From NCBI RefSeq assembly GCF_010726245.1, contig NZ_AP022561.1, forward strand, positions 5,518,001-5,582,000: a DNA stretch of 64,000 nucleotides, read 5' to 3'. Positions 33,687 through 41,556 of the stretch are shown here, in pieces; position 1 is the stretch's first letter; each line of letters begins with the position of its first letter. Source of the stretch: Mycolicibacterium aichiense (GTDB lineage Bacteria; Actinomycetota; Actinomycetes; Mycobacteriales; Mycobacteriaceae). The notes under the pieces are model-generated. The model saw nothing but the letters and a program-made list of their open reading frames with translations, ran no database searches and was not told the origin of the DNA. The translations under genes were made by a program, and so were the position numbers.

Positions 33687-34864
33687 GGGACCGTATTTCG
33701 TTGGGCGACAATGGCGTCGACGGTGGCGTTGTCGGCACCCGGTGGCGCCGCTGCGGTGAGGCGCCGGGGTGGTCGCGGGGGCACTGCCGGGATCGCCGAC
33801 AGCGACGGGTCGGTGGGCAAGGCCGCGTACGTGGCCGCGACGCCGGCCATCGCCACGTCGATGGTCTCACCGCCACCGCGGCGTAGCGAACGGGCCAGGG
33901 CCAGTGCGGCTTCCAGCCCGGTCAGGGGATCGGCGACGGCGTCGGCGCAGAACACCGGGCCGCTCGCGCTGGTGCCGACCAGCCCACCCGCGACGGCCGC
34001 GTCGTCGCCGAACGCGGTGCGTTGTGATCGCGGCCCGTGGCCGGTGATGCGTAACCACACCCGGCCATCCGGGCCGGGTACGGCCTCCGGACTCACTCCC
34101 CGCCGCGCGAGCACACCGGGCCTGGACCCCTCGATGACCACGTCGGCGGCCGCCAGCAATGCGCGCAGCCGGTCGTCGCGCTCGAAATCGACTGTGTACG
34201 AGAGCTTCCGCTGGTTCATCCAGTTGTAGAACGCGAGGTCTCCCGAGCGGGTGCCATCGAGGCGGCTCGGGCTTTCCACCTTCACGACAGTGGCCCCCGC
34301 CGCCGCCAGGAGCTGACCGCACAGCGGTCCGGCCCACATCGACGACAGGTCGGCGACCAGAAGTCCCTCCGGGGAGCGGGGCGCAGCCCGGCGGCCATCC
34401 GCTCGCATCGTGGGTGCTGCCGGCGCCGTCTCGCCCAGGCGCGCGGCGGGCAGGTCCAACAACGTGGCCCGGTCCAGGACTTCGTCGCTGCGACGATCGG
34501 CACACCACTGCGCGATCACCGGCCAGGGATCCTCGGGCACCGAGTCGGCTTCGACGAGCGCCGGGACAGCCTCGATATCGTCGGCGCGGGACAGCGTCAG
34601 CGCCCACCAGCCGTCGCGGGTGCGCATCAGGTGGCTGGCCCCGCCGGCCGAGACACGCCCGCGCCGGTGCAGGCCGAGCAGAGCGGCCCGTCCCGTCAGG
34701 CTGGTGGCGGCGTCGACCTGGACGCCCAGCAGATCAGTGAGCTCGGCGGCGACGCGGTCGGCGCGGGTCAGCACCGCCGACCGGGAGTGGTCGGGCGGGC
34801 CGTCGGATGGGCCGGTCAGCCAGGCCATGCCACTGCCGGCCCAGTCGGCGCCGGTGACGTTCAC
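33680..34864 (-). CDS. CoA-transferase family III (CaiB/BaiF) protein, domain order unusual
   Basis: 394 residues from GTG 34864 (N-terminus VNVTGADWAG). Residues from about 165 onward are the standard CaiB N-terminal Rossmann part (LLVADLSSMWAGPLCGQLLAAAG, ATVVKVESPSR, LRITGHGP). The first 160 residues look like the small C-lobe that normally follows it (RTRDGWWALTLSRADDIEA ... WCADRRSDEVLD). The family moves CoA between carboxylates. The catalytic Asp could not be assigned with confidence. It is probably cotranscribed with the amidohydrolase downstream. Confidence 0.72.
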   Translation of the reverse strand: MNVTGADWAGSGMAWLTGPSDGPPDHSRSAVLTRADRVAAELTDLLGVQVDAATSLTGRAALLGLHRRGRVSAGGASHLMRTRDGWWALTLSRADDIEAVPALVEADSVPEDPWPVIAQWCADRRSDEVLDRATLLDLPAARLGETAPAAPTMRADGRRAAPRSPEGLLVADLSSMWAGPLCGQLLAAAGATVVKVESPSRLDGTRSGDLAFYNWMNQRKLSYTVDFERDDRLRALLAAADVVIEGSRPGVLARRGVSPEAVPGPDGRVWLRITGHGPRSQRTAFGDDAAVAGGLVGTSASGPVFCADAVADPLTGLEAALALARSLRRGGGETIDVAMAGVAATYAALPTDPSLSAIPAVPPRPPRRLTAAAPPGADNATVDAIVAQRNTVPC

Positions 34865-34918
34865 CCGCCCATTGTCGCGCGCGCCGACGGGCCTCCGCAG
34901 AGGTCCTGCGTTTGTCGC

Positions 34919-35077
34919 CCGCCTCCGAGCGACAACCAACGGTCGGGTCGGCCCCTATCGGTGATCGAGATCGACGCGAGCGCGCGCAAGTGCGAGTGCG
35001 CGTCACGCCAGCGTCGATCTCGCCGACGCGGACAGGTGACCGCCGGGAATGCGCTCTTGTTTGTCGCTCGGAGGCGG
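34919..35077. repeat. Nested inverted repeats in the gap between two minus-strand genes
   Basis: Outer arms of 17 bases, CCGCCTCCGAGCGACAA (34919-34935) and its exact reverse complement (35061-35077). Inside lie 12-base arms CGAGATCGACGC (34966-34977) and GCGTCGATCTCG (35011-35022), also perfect. A local 7-base TTGTCGC/GCGACAA pair overlaps the left outer arm. It fills most of the 246-base gap after the MaoC gene stop, so it may act as a terminator-like structure or be a dispersed palindromic element. No gene is seen here. Confidence 0.75.
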
Positions 35078-35110
35078 ACACCACCGGTCTAGTTCAGGCA
35101 GGCCTGTCGC

Positions 35111-36124
35111 TCAGAAATGCAGGGCGGTGAAGCGCCAGTCCAGCACCTGCCGGTCGTCTCCCTCGTCGGCGACGGCATAGACCACCGAGCGCAGAGTGAG
35201 CACCCCACCGCGATCGTCGGGCAGCGGATCGGCCGCCTCGATGTGCAGGTCGCTGTAGAGCGTGTCACCCTCGTGCACTGGACCGGTGTGGTCACACGAC
35301 GCCCACCCCAGCACCGTCGCGAGATTCGGCAGCAGCTGACCGGCTTGGGCCAGCGCCAAACCGATCGTGTGCCCGCCGTACACCAGGCGCCGGCCACCAA
35401 CCCGCGAATCGTGATGGGTAGCAGCGACATTCAGTGTCAGTCGGGTCAACTCGGGCGCGGAGCTCACCACGTCGCCGGTGCCGCGCAGAACCGAGCCGGC
35501 CATGTCGGGGTAGAAGTGCGGGCCGGGAACCCGCTCGCGGAACGCCACCGCGTTCCAGTCGGCTGTCGGCTGCGGCGGCGCGGGCAGCTCGGCGCCGATC
35601 AGCGACAGGTCGTCGGCGTGCCCGGTGTCCGGCGCGCCCGGGCTCATCGGGAGCATCGCGCAGCGGTAGAAATCGAGGACCAGCCGGCCGACCTGATCGA
35701 TCGTGGTCATTCGCAGCGCCGCCAGCCCCGTCGGCGCCCGCCCGGGCTTGGCGCTGTTCTGCCGCAGCCCGACCACCTCGGTTCGGGTGAAGATCGTGTC
35801 GCCGATGACCGGATAGCGGTAGAACGTCAGCCCCCGGTAGAACAGGTTGGCCTTGACCCGCTGGGTGGCCAGCGTGCTCTGGCCGATCGCGACGTCGCAC
35901 ACCAGCGCCGGATGGGCCAGCTCAGTGGTGCTGCCCACCACGGCGTATGCCAGCCCGGCGTCCAGGGACAACCGCAGCCGGTCTCCGACGATGGCCTGAT
36001 GGCTGGCGGCGGCACCGGAGGTCAGCGTCATCGACGGCGCCCAGTCGAAGACCTGGCCTACCACCAGGTCGTCGAAATACGGTCCGCCCGACTCGCCTCC
36101 GCCAATATGGCCGTACAAAGTCAC
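35111..36124 (-). CDS. MaoC-like double-hotdog enoyl-CoA hydratase
   Basis: 337 residues from ATG 36124. The N-terminal YFDDLVVGQVFDWAPSMTLT and the second-half segment YGGHTIGLALAQAGQLLPNLA, with VHEGDTLYSDLHI, match the two-hotdog MaoC dehydratase fold. The family hydrates enoyl-CoA in beta-oxidation of steroids and other branched acids. It is divergent from the acyl-CoA dehydrogenase at 36200, and the two would catalyse consecutive steps. The first copy of the 15-base direct repeat lies within its first codons. Confidence 0.8.
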   Translation of the reverse strand: MTLYGHIGGGESGGPYFDDLVVGQVFDWAPSMTLTSGAAASHQAIVGDRLRLSLDAGLAYAVVGSTTELAHPALVCDVAIGQSTLATQRVKANLFYRGLTFYRYPVIGDTIFTRTEVVGLRQNSAKPGRAPTGLAALRMTTIDQVGRLVLDFYRCAMLPMSPGAPDTGHADDLSLIGAELPAPPQPTADWNAVAFRERVPGPHFYPDMAGSVLRGTGDVVSSAPELTRLTLNVAATHHDSRVGGRRLVYGGHTIGLALAQAGQLLPNLATVLGWASCDHTGPVHEGDTLYSDLHIEAADPLPDDRGGVLTLRSVVYAVADEGDDRQVLDWRFTALHF

Positions 36125-36174
36125 AGTCGCTCATCCTGGTGCTTCTGTCTAGTCCATGTCAATATGGCCGTACA
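36103..36174. promoter_or_regulatory. Two 15-base direct repeats in a divergent promoter, candidate operator
   Basis: CAATATGGCCGTACA occurs at 36103-36117 and 36160-36174, start to start 57 bases apart, about five turns of B-DNA. Each copy holds an imperfect palindrome TATGGCCGTA. The second copy is 26 bases before the acyl-CoA dehydrogenase GTG, and the first overlaps the MaoC start. The GntR-UTRA regulator encoded at 37364 is the obvious candidate to bind it. Confidence 0.6.
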
Positions 36175-36199
36175 TTTCACGATCTTTGGAGCGGACTAG

Positions 36200-37357
36200 G
36201 TGAGCACTGCACTCAACGACGAAGAGGCCCTGCTGGTGGAGACGGTGCGGGCGTTCGTCGACCGCGACGTCAAACCTTCGGTCCGCGAGGTCGAGCACGC
36301 CAACACCTACCCCGAGGCGTGGATCGAGCAGATGAAGCAGATCGGGATCTACGGCCTGGCGATCAGCGAGCAGTACGGCGGCAACCCGGTGTCGATGCCC
36401 TGCTACGTCGAGGTCACCCAGGAACTCGCCCGCGGCTGGATGAGCCTGGCCGGCGCCATGGGCGGGCACACGGTGGTGGCCAAGCTGCTGGAGATCTTCG
36501 GCACCGAGGAGCAGAAGCAGACCTACCTACCGAGGATGGCCACCGGCGAGGTGCGCGCGACGATGGCGCTGACCGAGCCTGGCGGCGGTTCGGATCTGCA
36601 GAACATGGCGTGCATCGCCCGCGCCGACGGCGACGACCTGGTGATCAACGGAGCCAAGACGTGGATCTCCAACGCCCGCCGGTCAGGTCTGATCGCACTG
36701 TTGTGCAAGACCGATCCGCAGGCCACGCCGCGCCACAAGGGCATCTCGGTGGTGCTCGTCGAGTCACCCACGGCCGGGCTCACGATCTCACGAGACCTGC
36801 CCAAGCTCGGCTACAAAGGGGTGGAGTCCTGCGAGCTGGCCTTCGACGACTGCCGGGTGCCGGCCTCGGCGATCCTGGGTGGTGCGCCCGGGCGCGGATT
36901 CAGCCAGATGATGAAAGGCCTTGAGACCGGCCGCATTCAGGTTGCCTCGCGTGCCCTCGGTGTGGCGACCGCAGCCTTGGAGGACGCGCTGGCCTACGCC
37001 CAGGATCGCGAGAGCTTCGGCCAGCCGATCTGGAAGCACCAGGCGATAGGCAACTACCTGGCCGATATGGCCACCAAGCTGACCGCCGCCCGCCAGCTCA
37101 CCCGCTACGCCGCCGAACGCTACGACAGCGGGGAGCGGTGCGATATGGAGGCCGGGATGGCGAAACTATTCGCCTCCGAGGCGGCGATGGAGATCGCGCT
37201 GAACGCGGTCCGCATCCACGGCGGCTACGGCTATTCCACCGAATACGACGTCGAACGGTACTTCCGGGACGCGCCGCTGATGATCGTCGGTGAGGGCACC
37301 AACGAGATCCAGCGCAATGTGATCGCGGGCCAACTGGTCGCGAGAGGCGGCATCTGA
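36200..37357 (+). CDS. Acyl-CoA dehydrogenase, canonical EGT type
   Basis: 385 residues from GTG 36200, about ten bases after TTGGAG. It has MALTEPGGGSDLQNM, WISNARRSGLIALL, the FAD block RESFGQPIWKHQAIGNYLADM and the C-terminal IVGEGTNEIQRNVIAGQL. Here the EGT motif with the catalytic Glu is kept, unlike the paired enzymes at 2243 and 20681, so it likely works as a homotetramer. It is followed six bases later by the GntR-UTRA gene and is divergent from MaoC. Confidence 0.88.
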   Translation: MSTALNDEEALLVETVRAFVDRDVKPSVREVEHANTYPEAWIEQMKQIGIYGLAISEQYGGNPVSMPCYVEVTQELARGWMSLAGAMGGHTVVAKLLEIFGTEEQKQTYLPRMATGEVRATMALTEPGGGSDLQNMACIARADGDDLVINGAKTWISNARRSGLIALLCKTDPQATPRHKGISVVLVESPTAGLTISRDLPKLGYKGVESCELAFDDCRVPASAILGGAPGRGFSQMMKGLETGRIQVASRALGVATAALEDALAYAQDRESFGQPIWKHQAIGNYLADMATKLTAARQLTRYAAERYDSGERCDMEAGMAKLFASEAAMEIALNAVRIHGGYGYSTEYDVERYFRDAPLMIVGEGTNEIQRNVIAGQLVARGGI

Positions 37358-37363
37358 CCGGAC

Positions 37364-38083
37364 ATGAAACCCGAACCCGCGTATCAGGTTCTCCAGCAAC
37401 GGCTTCGCGACGAGATCGCAGCCGGGGCCTACCCTGACGGTGTGCGGTTGCCGACCGAGTCGGAGCTGGTCGCCGAGCACGGACTGTCCCGGCAGACGGT
37501 CCGCCGCGCGTTTCAGGATCTGGTGGCCGACGGTGTGGTGTACCGGGTTCCGGGTCGGGGGACGTACGCCAACCGGGGATATTTTCGGCAGCTCGGTTCG
37601 ATCGAGGACCTGATGAGCCTGTCCGAGGACACCACGATGGAAGTGCTGCAGGGACTTTCGCGTCGGGTCGACGTGGCGGCGGCCAGTCGGCTGCGGCTGG
37701 AGCACGACGTGGTGTACACCGTGGTGTTCCGACGTGTCCATGATGAGATTCCGTTCGTGGTGACCACGGTGCACTTACCGGAGCACATGGCCCGGCGGGT
37801 GTTCGACTCGCCGGAGCTGGCCGACGGCGCCGTCGGCACCAACACCGTGATCGGTGTCCTCGAACCGCACCTGGATCAGCCGATTGCCGAAGCGGCCCAG
37901 TCGATCACGGTTGCCCCCGCCGACGACCTGGTCGCAGGCGCCGTGGGCTGCGCGCCCGGCCACCCGATGCTGCGGGTGGACCGGCTGTACTCCGATACCA
38001 CCGGCACCCCGGTGGAGCTGTCGGTCAGCCACTTCCTGCCCGAGCAGTACACCTACCGGGTCACGCTGCGCCGCTCGAGCTAG
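37364..38083 (+). CDS. GntR-family regulator with UTRA ligand domain (HutC type)
   Basis: 239 residues from ATG 37364. The N-terminal winged helix contains RLPTESELVAEHGLSRQTVRRAFQDLVADG. From about residue 85 a UTRA ligand domain follows (VVYTVVFRRVHDEIPFVVTTVHLPEHMA, and PVELSVSHFLPEQYTYRVTLRR). UTRA regulators bind a small effector and are often local repressors. Its position just after the dehydrogenase gene suggests control of this catabolic cluster, probably through the 36103/36160 repeats. Confidence 0.88.
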   Translation: MKPEPAYQVLQQRLRDEIAAGAYPDGVRLPTESELVAEHGLSRQTVRRAFQDLVADGVVYRVPGRGTYANRGYFRQLGSIEDLMSLSEDTTMEVLQGLSRRVDVAAASRLRLEHDVVYTVVFRRVHDEIPFVVTTVHLPEHMARRVFDSPELADGAVGTNTVIGVLEPHLDQPIAEAAQSITVAPADDLVAGAVGCAPGHPMLRVDRLYSDTTGTPVELSVSHFLPEQYTYRVTLRRSS

Positions 38084-39018
38084 GCGACCTCGTCGACCAG
38101 GCCCCACGCCAGTGCGGTAGCCGGGTCGATGGTCCGGCCGGAGAGCACCAAATAGGCTGTGCGCCAACGCCCGATCCGCCGGGTGATGCTCACGGTGCCG
38201 CCGGCGCCCGGGATCAGCCCCAATGTCAGCTCAGGCAATCCCAGCACCGCGTCCGGGTGGCAGCTCACCCAACCGCAGAACGACGCCATCTCCAGTCCGC
38301 TGCCCAGAACGCGGCCGTGGATGTCGGCCCGGCAGGCCCGGCCGAGGCGGCGACTCAGTTCGTCGAGCGCCAACGCGGGGCTGTGTCGGGTGCGTGCCAG
38401 GTGCGCCGACGCCGGGTCGGCGAAGGTGCCGAACTCGCCGAGATCACCACCGCTGCAGAAGGATGCACCGTTGCCACTGAGCACCAGCTCGATCACGGTG
38501 TCGTCGAGCAATGCCACGGTCAGCGCCTCCAGCAGCAGGGCCCGGGCGTCGGTGCTGAACGCGTTATGTCGCTGCGGACGGTTGAATCGGATCCGCAGCG
38601 TGCCGCCGTCACGCTCGGCGAGCACCGGGTCGGCAATGTCGGGCAGCGATGCCGGGCCGCGCGACTCCAGCCAGCGGGCGAATTCCGGCCCGGACTGCAG
38701 CGTCGAGTACGCCAGTGACTCGGTGATGATGCCGGGGAGCGCGGGGCCGGTCACGTCGACCGACCGCAGCACGTCGTCGCAGACCGCACTGGCGTGCGGC
38801 CAGCGGCGGCACCGGTCACGCAGCAGAGCCACGGTGTCGCTCACTGACTCCACCGCGACGAAGCGGCGGTCGTCCTGTTCCTGCTCGGCCAGGGCGAAGG
38901 TGGCTGTGTCAAGCCAGAATTCGCCCTCGGGTGTCGACGGCTCCCCGACCGCGACGACGACGCCCGGCGCACCGGTGACCCCGATCGGAGGCGGGTCGGA
39001 CAGGTCGACGAGACGCAT
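38080..39018 (-). CDS. Crotonase-family enoyl-CoA hydratase with a 130-residue N-terminal extension
   Basis: 312 residues, about 50 more than a usual crotonase. The crotonase domain occupies residues about 130-312: FCSGGDLGEF oxyanion segment, Glu in LGSGLEMASF and Glu in LGLPELTLGLIPGAGG. The first 130 residues contain no motif I know and may be a remnant second crotonase-like domain. The start sits directly against the stop of the acyl-CoA synthetase gene (zero-base gap), so the two are an operon. It overlaps the convergent GntR stop by four bases. Confidence 0.8.
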   Translation of the reverse strand: MRLVDLSDPPPIGVTGAPGVVVAVGEPSTPEGEFWLDTATFALAEQEQDDRRFVAVESVSDTVALLRDRCRRWPHASAVCDDVLRSVDVTGPALPGIITESLAYSTLQSGPEFARWLESRGPASLPDIADPVLAERDGGTLRIRFNRPQRHNAFSTDARALLLEALTVALLDDTVIELVLSGNGASFCSGGDLGEFGTFADPASAHLARTRHSPALALDELSRRLGRACRADIHGRVLGSGLEMASFCGWVSCHPDAVLGLPELTLGLIPGAGGTVSITRRIGRWRTAYLVLSGRTIDPATALAWGLVDEVA

Positions 39019-40551
39019 CTAGCCGGTCGGCGCGGGCGAGTACTTGACGATCAGTTCCTGCTTGTACAGCTTGCCGGTGTCGGTGCGCGGCAGCTCGGAC
39101 TCGAAGGAGATCGATCGCGGACACTTGTAGTGCGAGAGCCGTTCACGCAACCACGCCAGCAACTCGGCGGCGAATTCCTCCGTGGCGTTCGAGGCGTCGA
39201 CCAACTGGACCACACCCTTGACGCTTTGGCCCATCTCCTCGTCGGGCACGCCGAACACCGCGGCGTCCATCACCAACGGGTGCGTGACGAGCATGTTCTC
39301 GGCTTCCTGCGGGTAGATGTTGACCCCGCCCGAGATGATCATGTGGTGCCGGCGGTCGGTGAGGTAGAGGTAGCCCTCCTCGTCCAGATAACCGATGTCG
39401 CCGACCGTCTTCCAGCCGTGGCTGTCGCGCGATTTGGCGGTCTTCTCAGCGTCATTGAGGTACTCGAAGTCCATGCCGCCCTCGAAGTAGATCTCCCCCG
39501 CCTGACCGGGCGGCAACTCGTTGCCGTCCTCGTCGAGGATGTGCAGGGCGCCCATCATCGGCTTGCCGACCGAGCCCGGGTGGGTGAGCCAGTCCTCGGC
39601 GAAGATCAACGTGGACCCGATCGCCTCGGACGAGGCGTAGTACTCGTCGACGATCGGACCCCACCAGTCGATCATCTGCTTCTTGATCTCGACCGGGCAG
39701 GGCGCTGCGGCGTGCATGACTCGCTGCAGACTCGAGATGTCGTACGAATTGCGCACTTCCTCAGGCAGTTTCAGCATCCGGGTGAACATCACCGGGACGA
39801 ACTGGCCGTGGGTGACCTTGTGGCGCGCGATCGCGTCCAGGCAGCCCTGCGCGTCGAACTTCTCCAGCACAACGGTGGTGATGCCCGCTGCGAGCGTCTG
39901 CATCGACCACACCGACGGCGCGGTGTGATACAGCGGGGCGGGGCTGATGTAGACCGCGTCGGGGTTCATCCAGAATCCGATGAGTGCGGCCATCATGCCG
40001 GGCACCTCGGAAGGCGGCAGGTGCGGAAGCTCGCGCTTGATTCCCTTGGGCCGCCCGGTCGTTCCCGACGAGTACTGCAGCAGGTCACCCTCGATCTCGT
40101 CATCGATCGGCGTAATCGGCTGGTCCGCAACGCATTCCGGGTAGCTGCGCCAGCCCTCGAGCTCACCGTCGGTGATGATGAGCAGCGGCGGCATCGTCGG
40201 CAGCTCCGCGGCCAGCCCGGCGAGGGTGTCCTTCAGCCCGGCCGAGCCGACGACGGCCTTGGCCTCACTGTTGTCGATGATGTACGCGGCTTCGGCCGCC
40301 GTCAGATGCGTGTTGATCGGCACGTAATAGAGCCCGGAACGCCGCGCCGCCCACAACACGGTGTGGAAGTGCTCGTTGTTCTCGATGAGGATCGCGACCG
40401 AGTCGCCCTCACGCAGCCCGGCCTGCCGGAACAGGTGTGCCAGCTGGTTGGCCCGGGCTTCCATCTCGCCGAACGTGACGGTTTTTCCGGACGGATACAG
40501 GATGACGGCCGGCTTGTCGGGAGTGGCCTGCGCATGCTCGCGGATCTGCAT
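39019..40551 (-). CDS. Fatty-acid / aromatic-acid CoA ligase (FadD family)
   Basis: 510 residues from ATG 40551. AMP-binding blocks are LQYSSGTTGRPKGIKRE, VDEYYASSEAIGS, KTVGDIGYLDEEGYLYLTDRRH (hinge) and the catalytic lysine near PRTDTGKLYKQEL. It activates a carboxylic acid to its CoA ester with ATP, opening the pathway for the dehydrogenase, MaoC and crotonase products encoded nearby. The substrate is unknown. A 14-base palindrome lies upstream. Confidence 0.86.
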   Translation of the reverse strand: MQIREHAQATPDKPAVILYPSGKTVTFGEMEARANQLAHLFRQAGLREGDSVAILIENNEHFHTVLWAARRSGLYYVPINTHLTAAEAAYIIDNSEAKAVVGSAGLKDTLAGLAAELPTMPPLLIITDGELEGWRSYPECVADQPITPIDDEIEGDLLQYSSGTTGRPKGIKRELPHLPPSEVPGMMAALIGFWMNPDAVYISPAPLYHTAPSVWSMQTLAAGITTVVLEKFDAQGCLDAIARHKVTHGQFVPVMFTRMLKLPEEVRNSYDISSLQRVMHAAAPCPVEIKKQMIDWWGPIVDEYYASSEAIGSTLIFAEDWLTHPGSVGKPMMGALHILDEDGNELPPGQAGEIYFEGGMDFEYLNDAEKTAKSRDSHGWKTVGDIGYLDEEGYLYLTDRRHHMIISGGVNIYPQEAENMLVTHPLVMDAAVFGVPDEEMGQSVKGVVQLVDASNATEEFAAELLAWLRERLSHYKCPRSISFESELPRTDTGKLYKQELIVKYSPAPTG

Positions 40552-40575
40552 GGGAGCACTGTACGACAGCCCGAA

Positions 40576-40589
40576 TTGACAGGCGTCAA
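40576..40589. promoter_or_regulatory. 14-base palindrome upstream of the acyl-CoA synthetase gene
   Basis: TTGACAGGCGTCAA is a perfect 5-base inverted repeat with a 4-base spacer, 25 bases before the ATG at 40551. It may be an operator or part of the promoter; read on the minus strand it also offers a TTGACG -35 box, but no matching -10 is clear. Confidence 0.4.
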
Positions 40590-40602
40590 CTAGGTGCGCT
40601 TG

Positions 40603-41508
40603 TCAGTCGCTGTGCCGCGCCCAGGACACCAGGTAGATCACCAGCGCCACGACCAACGCCACCAGCACCCAGAAGACCAGCGCCTCGTCGATCCAGGATC
40701 CCGGCGGCGGGTCACCCGGGAGCACATTGCGGATCGGGACGACCGCGAAGAGCATCGCGGCGAACCACGTCGAGAACGGCGGCTGGAATTTCTTCTTGCC
40801 GAGGAGCATTTCGATCGCGGCGTACAGCGCCAACGCGGGCAGCGTGAGCAACACCAGGCAGATGCCGAAGATCAGGGACAGCGGTCCGCGGGATCGGGAG
40901 AAGGTGACGGTCGCGTTGTCGTCGGCGCCGCCGGAGTGGGTGGCCGGCCCCGTCCTATCGCTGCGAACGTCCCAGCCGTACAGCGATCCGCTCACCTCGA
41001 CCCGGGCCGGCACAAAACGCCTCGAATTCCCCGAGCCGACGTACACGTCGGCACCGATGGTCTCGGTGGCGTACTTGTCGAACGGCCACCTGTCGGCGTC
41101 GCCGGTGGCCAGCAGCGAGGTCTTGGCGACTCTGGGAACCTGCCCTTTGGGGAAGGTCAGTTCGCCGAATTCGATGCACGGGCACAGCTGCACCACCATG
41201 TCGGTGGTGAGGTTGCCGAACTCGGGATCCAGGAAGCTCTTCTGCGGTATCACCAGAACCTCGACGTCCACCCGATTGTCGAGTGGATGAATGGCTGTCA
41301 GTTCCAGCAGGACAACGGTCTCGTCGGCGGTGTCCATGCTGGTGGGCTTGAGCGAATGCGCCGAACTGTCGATCCAGAAGTAGCCCGCCACCGATCCGAT
41401 GTAGATGGCGAGAATGACGGCGACCGTCGCGATCCGTCGCCACCACGACTGGGCGGGCGCTGGCGCATTCCGCGCCGGCGCCGGCGCATCGGCCGACGGG
41501 ACCCCCAC
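40603..41508 (-). CDS. DUF4436 membrane protein (second paralogue)
   Basis: 301 residues. The layout is the same as in the protein at 9090-10028: N-terminal helix (about residues 26-48), extracytoplasmic domain (contains DRWPFDKYATETIGADVYV), and three C-terminal helices with the conserved loop PIRNVLPGDPPPGSWID. Function unknown. It is transcribed with the same polarity as pckA and ends 51 bases from the acyl-CoA synthetase start. Confidence 0.75.
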   Translation of the reverse strand: MGVPSADAPAPARNAPAPAQSWWRRIATVAVILAIYIGSVAGYFWIDSSAHSLKPTSMDTADETVVLLELTAIHPLDNRVDVEVLVIPQKSFLDPEFGNLTTDMVVQLCPCIEFGELTFPKGQVPRVAKTSLLATGDADRWPFDKYATETIGADVYVGSGNSRRFVPARVEVSGSLYGWDVRSDRTGPATHSGGADDNATVTFSRSRGPLSLIFGICLVLLTLPALALYAAIEMLLGKKKFQPPFSTWFAAMLFAVVPIRNVLPGDPPPGSWIDEALVFWVLVALVVALVIYLVSWARHSD

Positions 41509-41556
41509 CGAACGGATATTAGCTGGGGTCAGGCGCCCAACAGGCCGTAACGGCTG

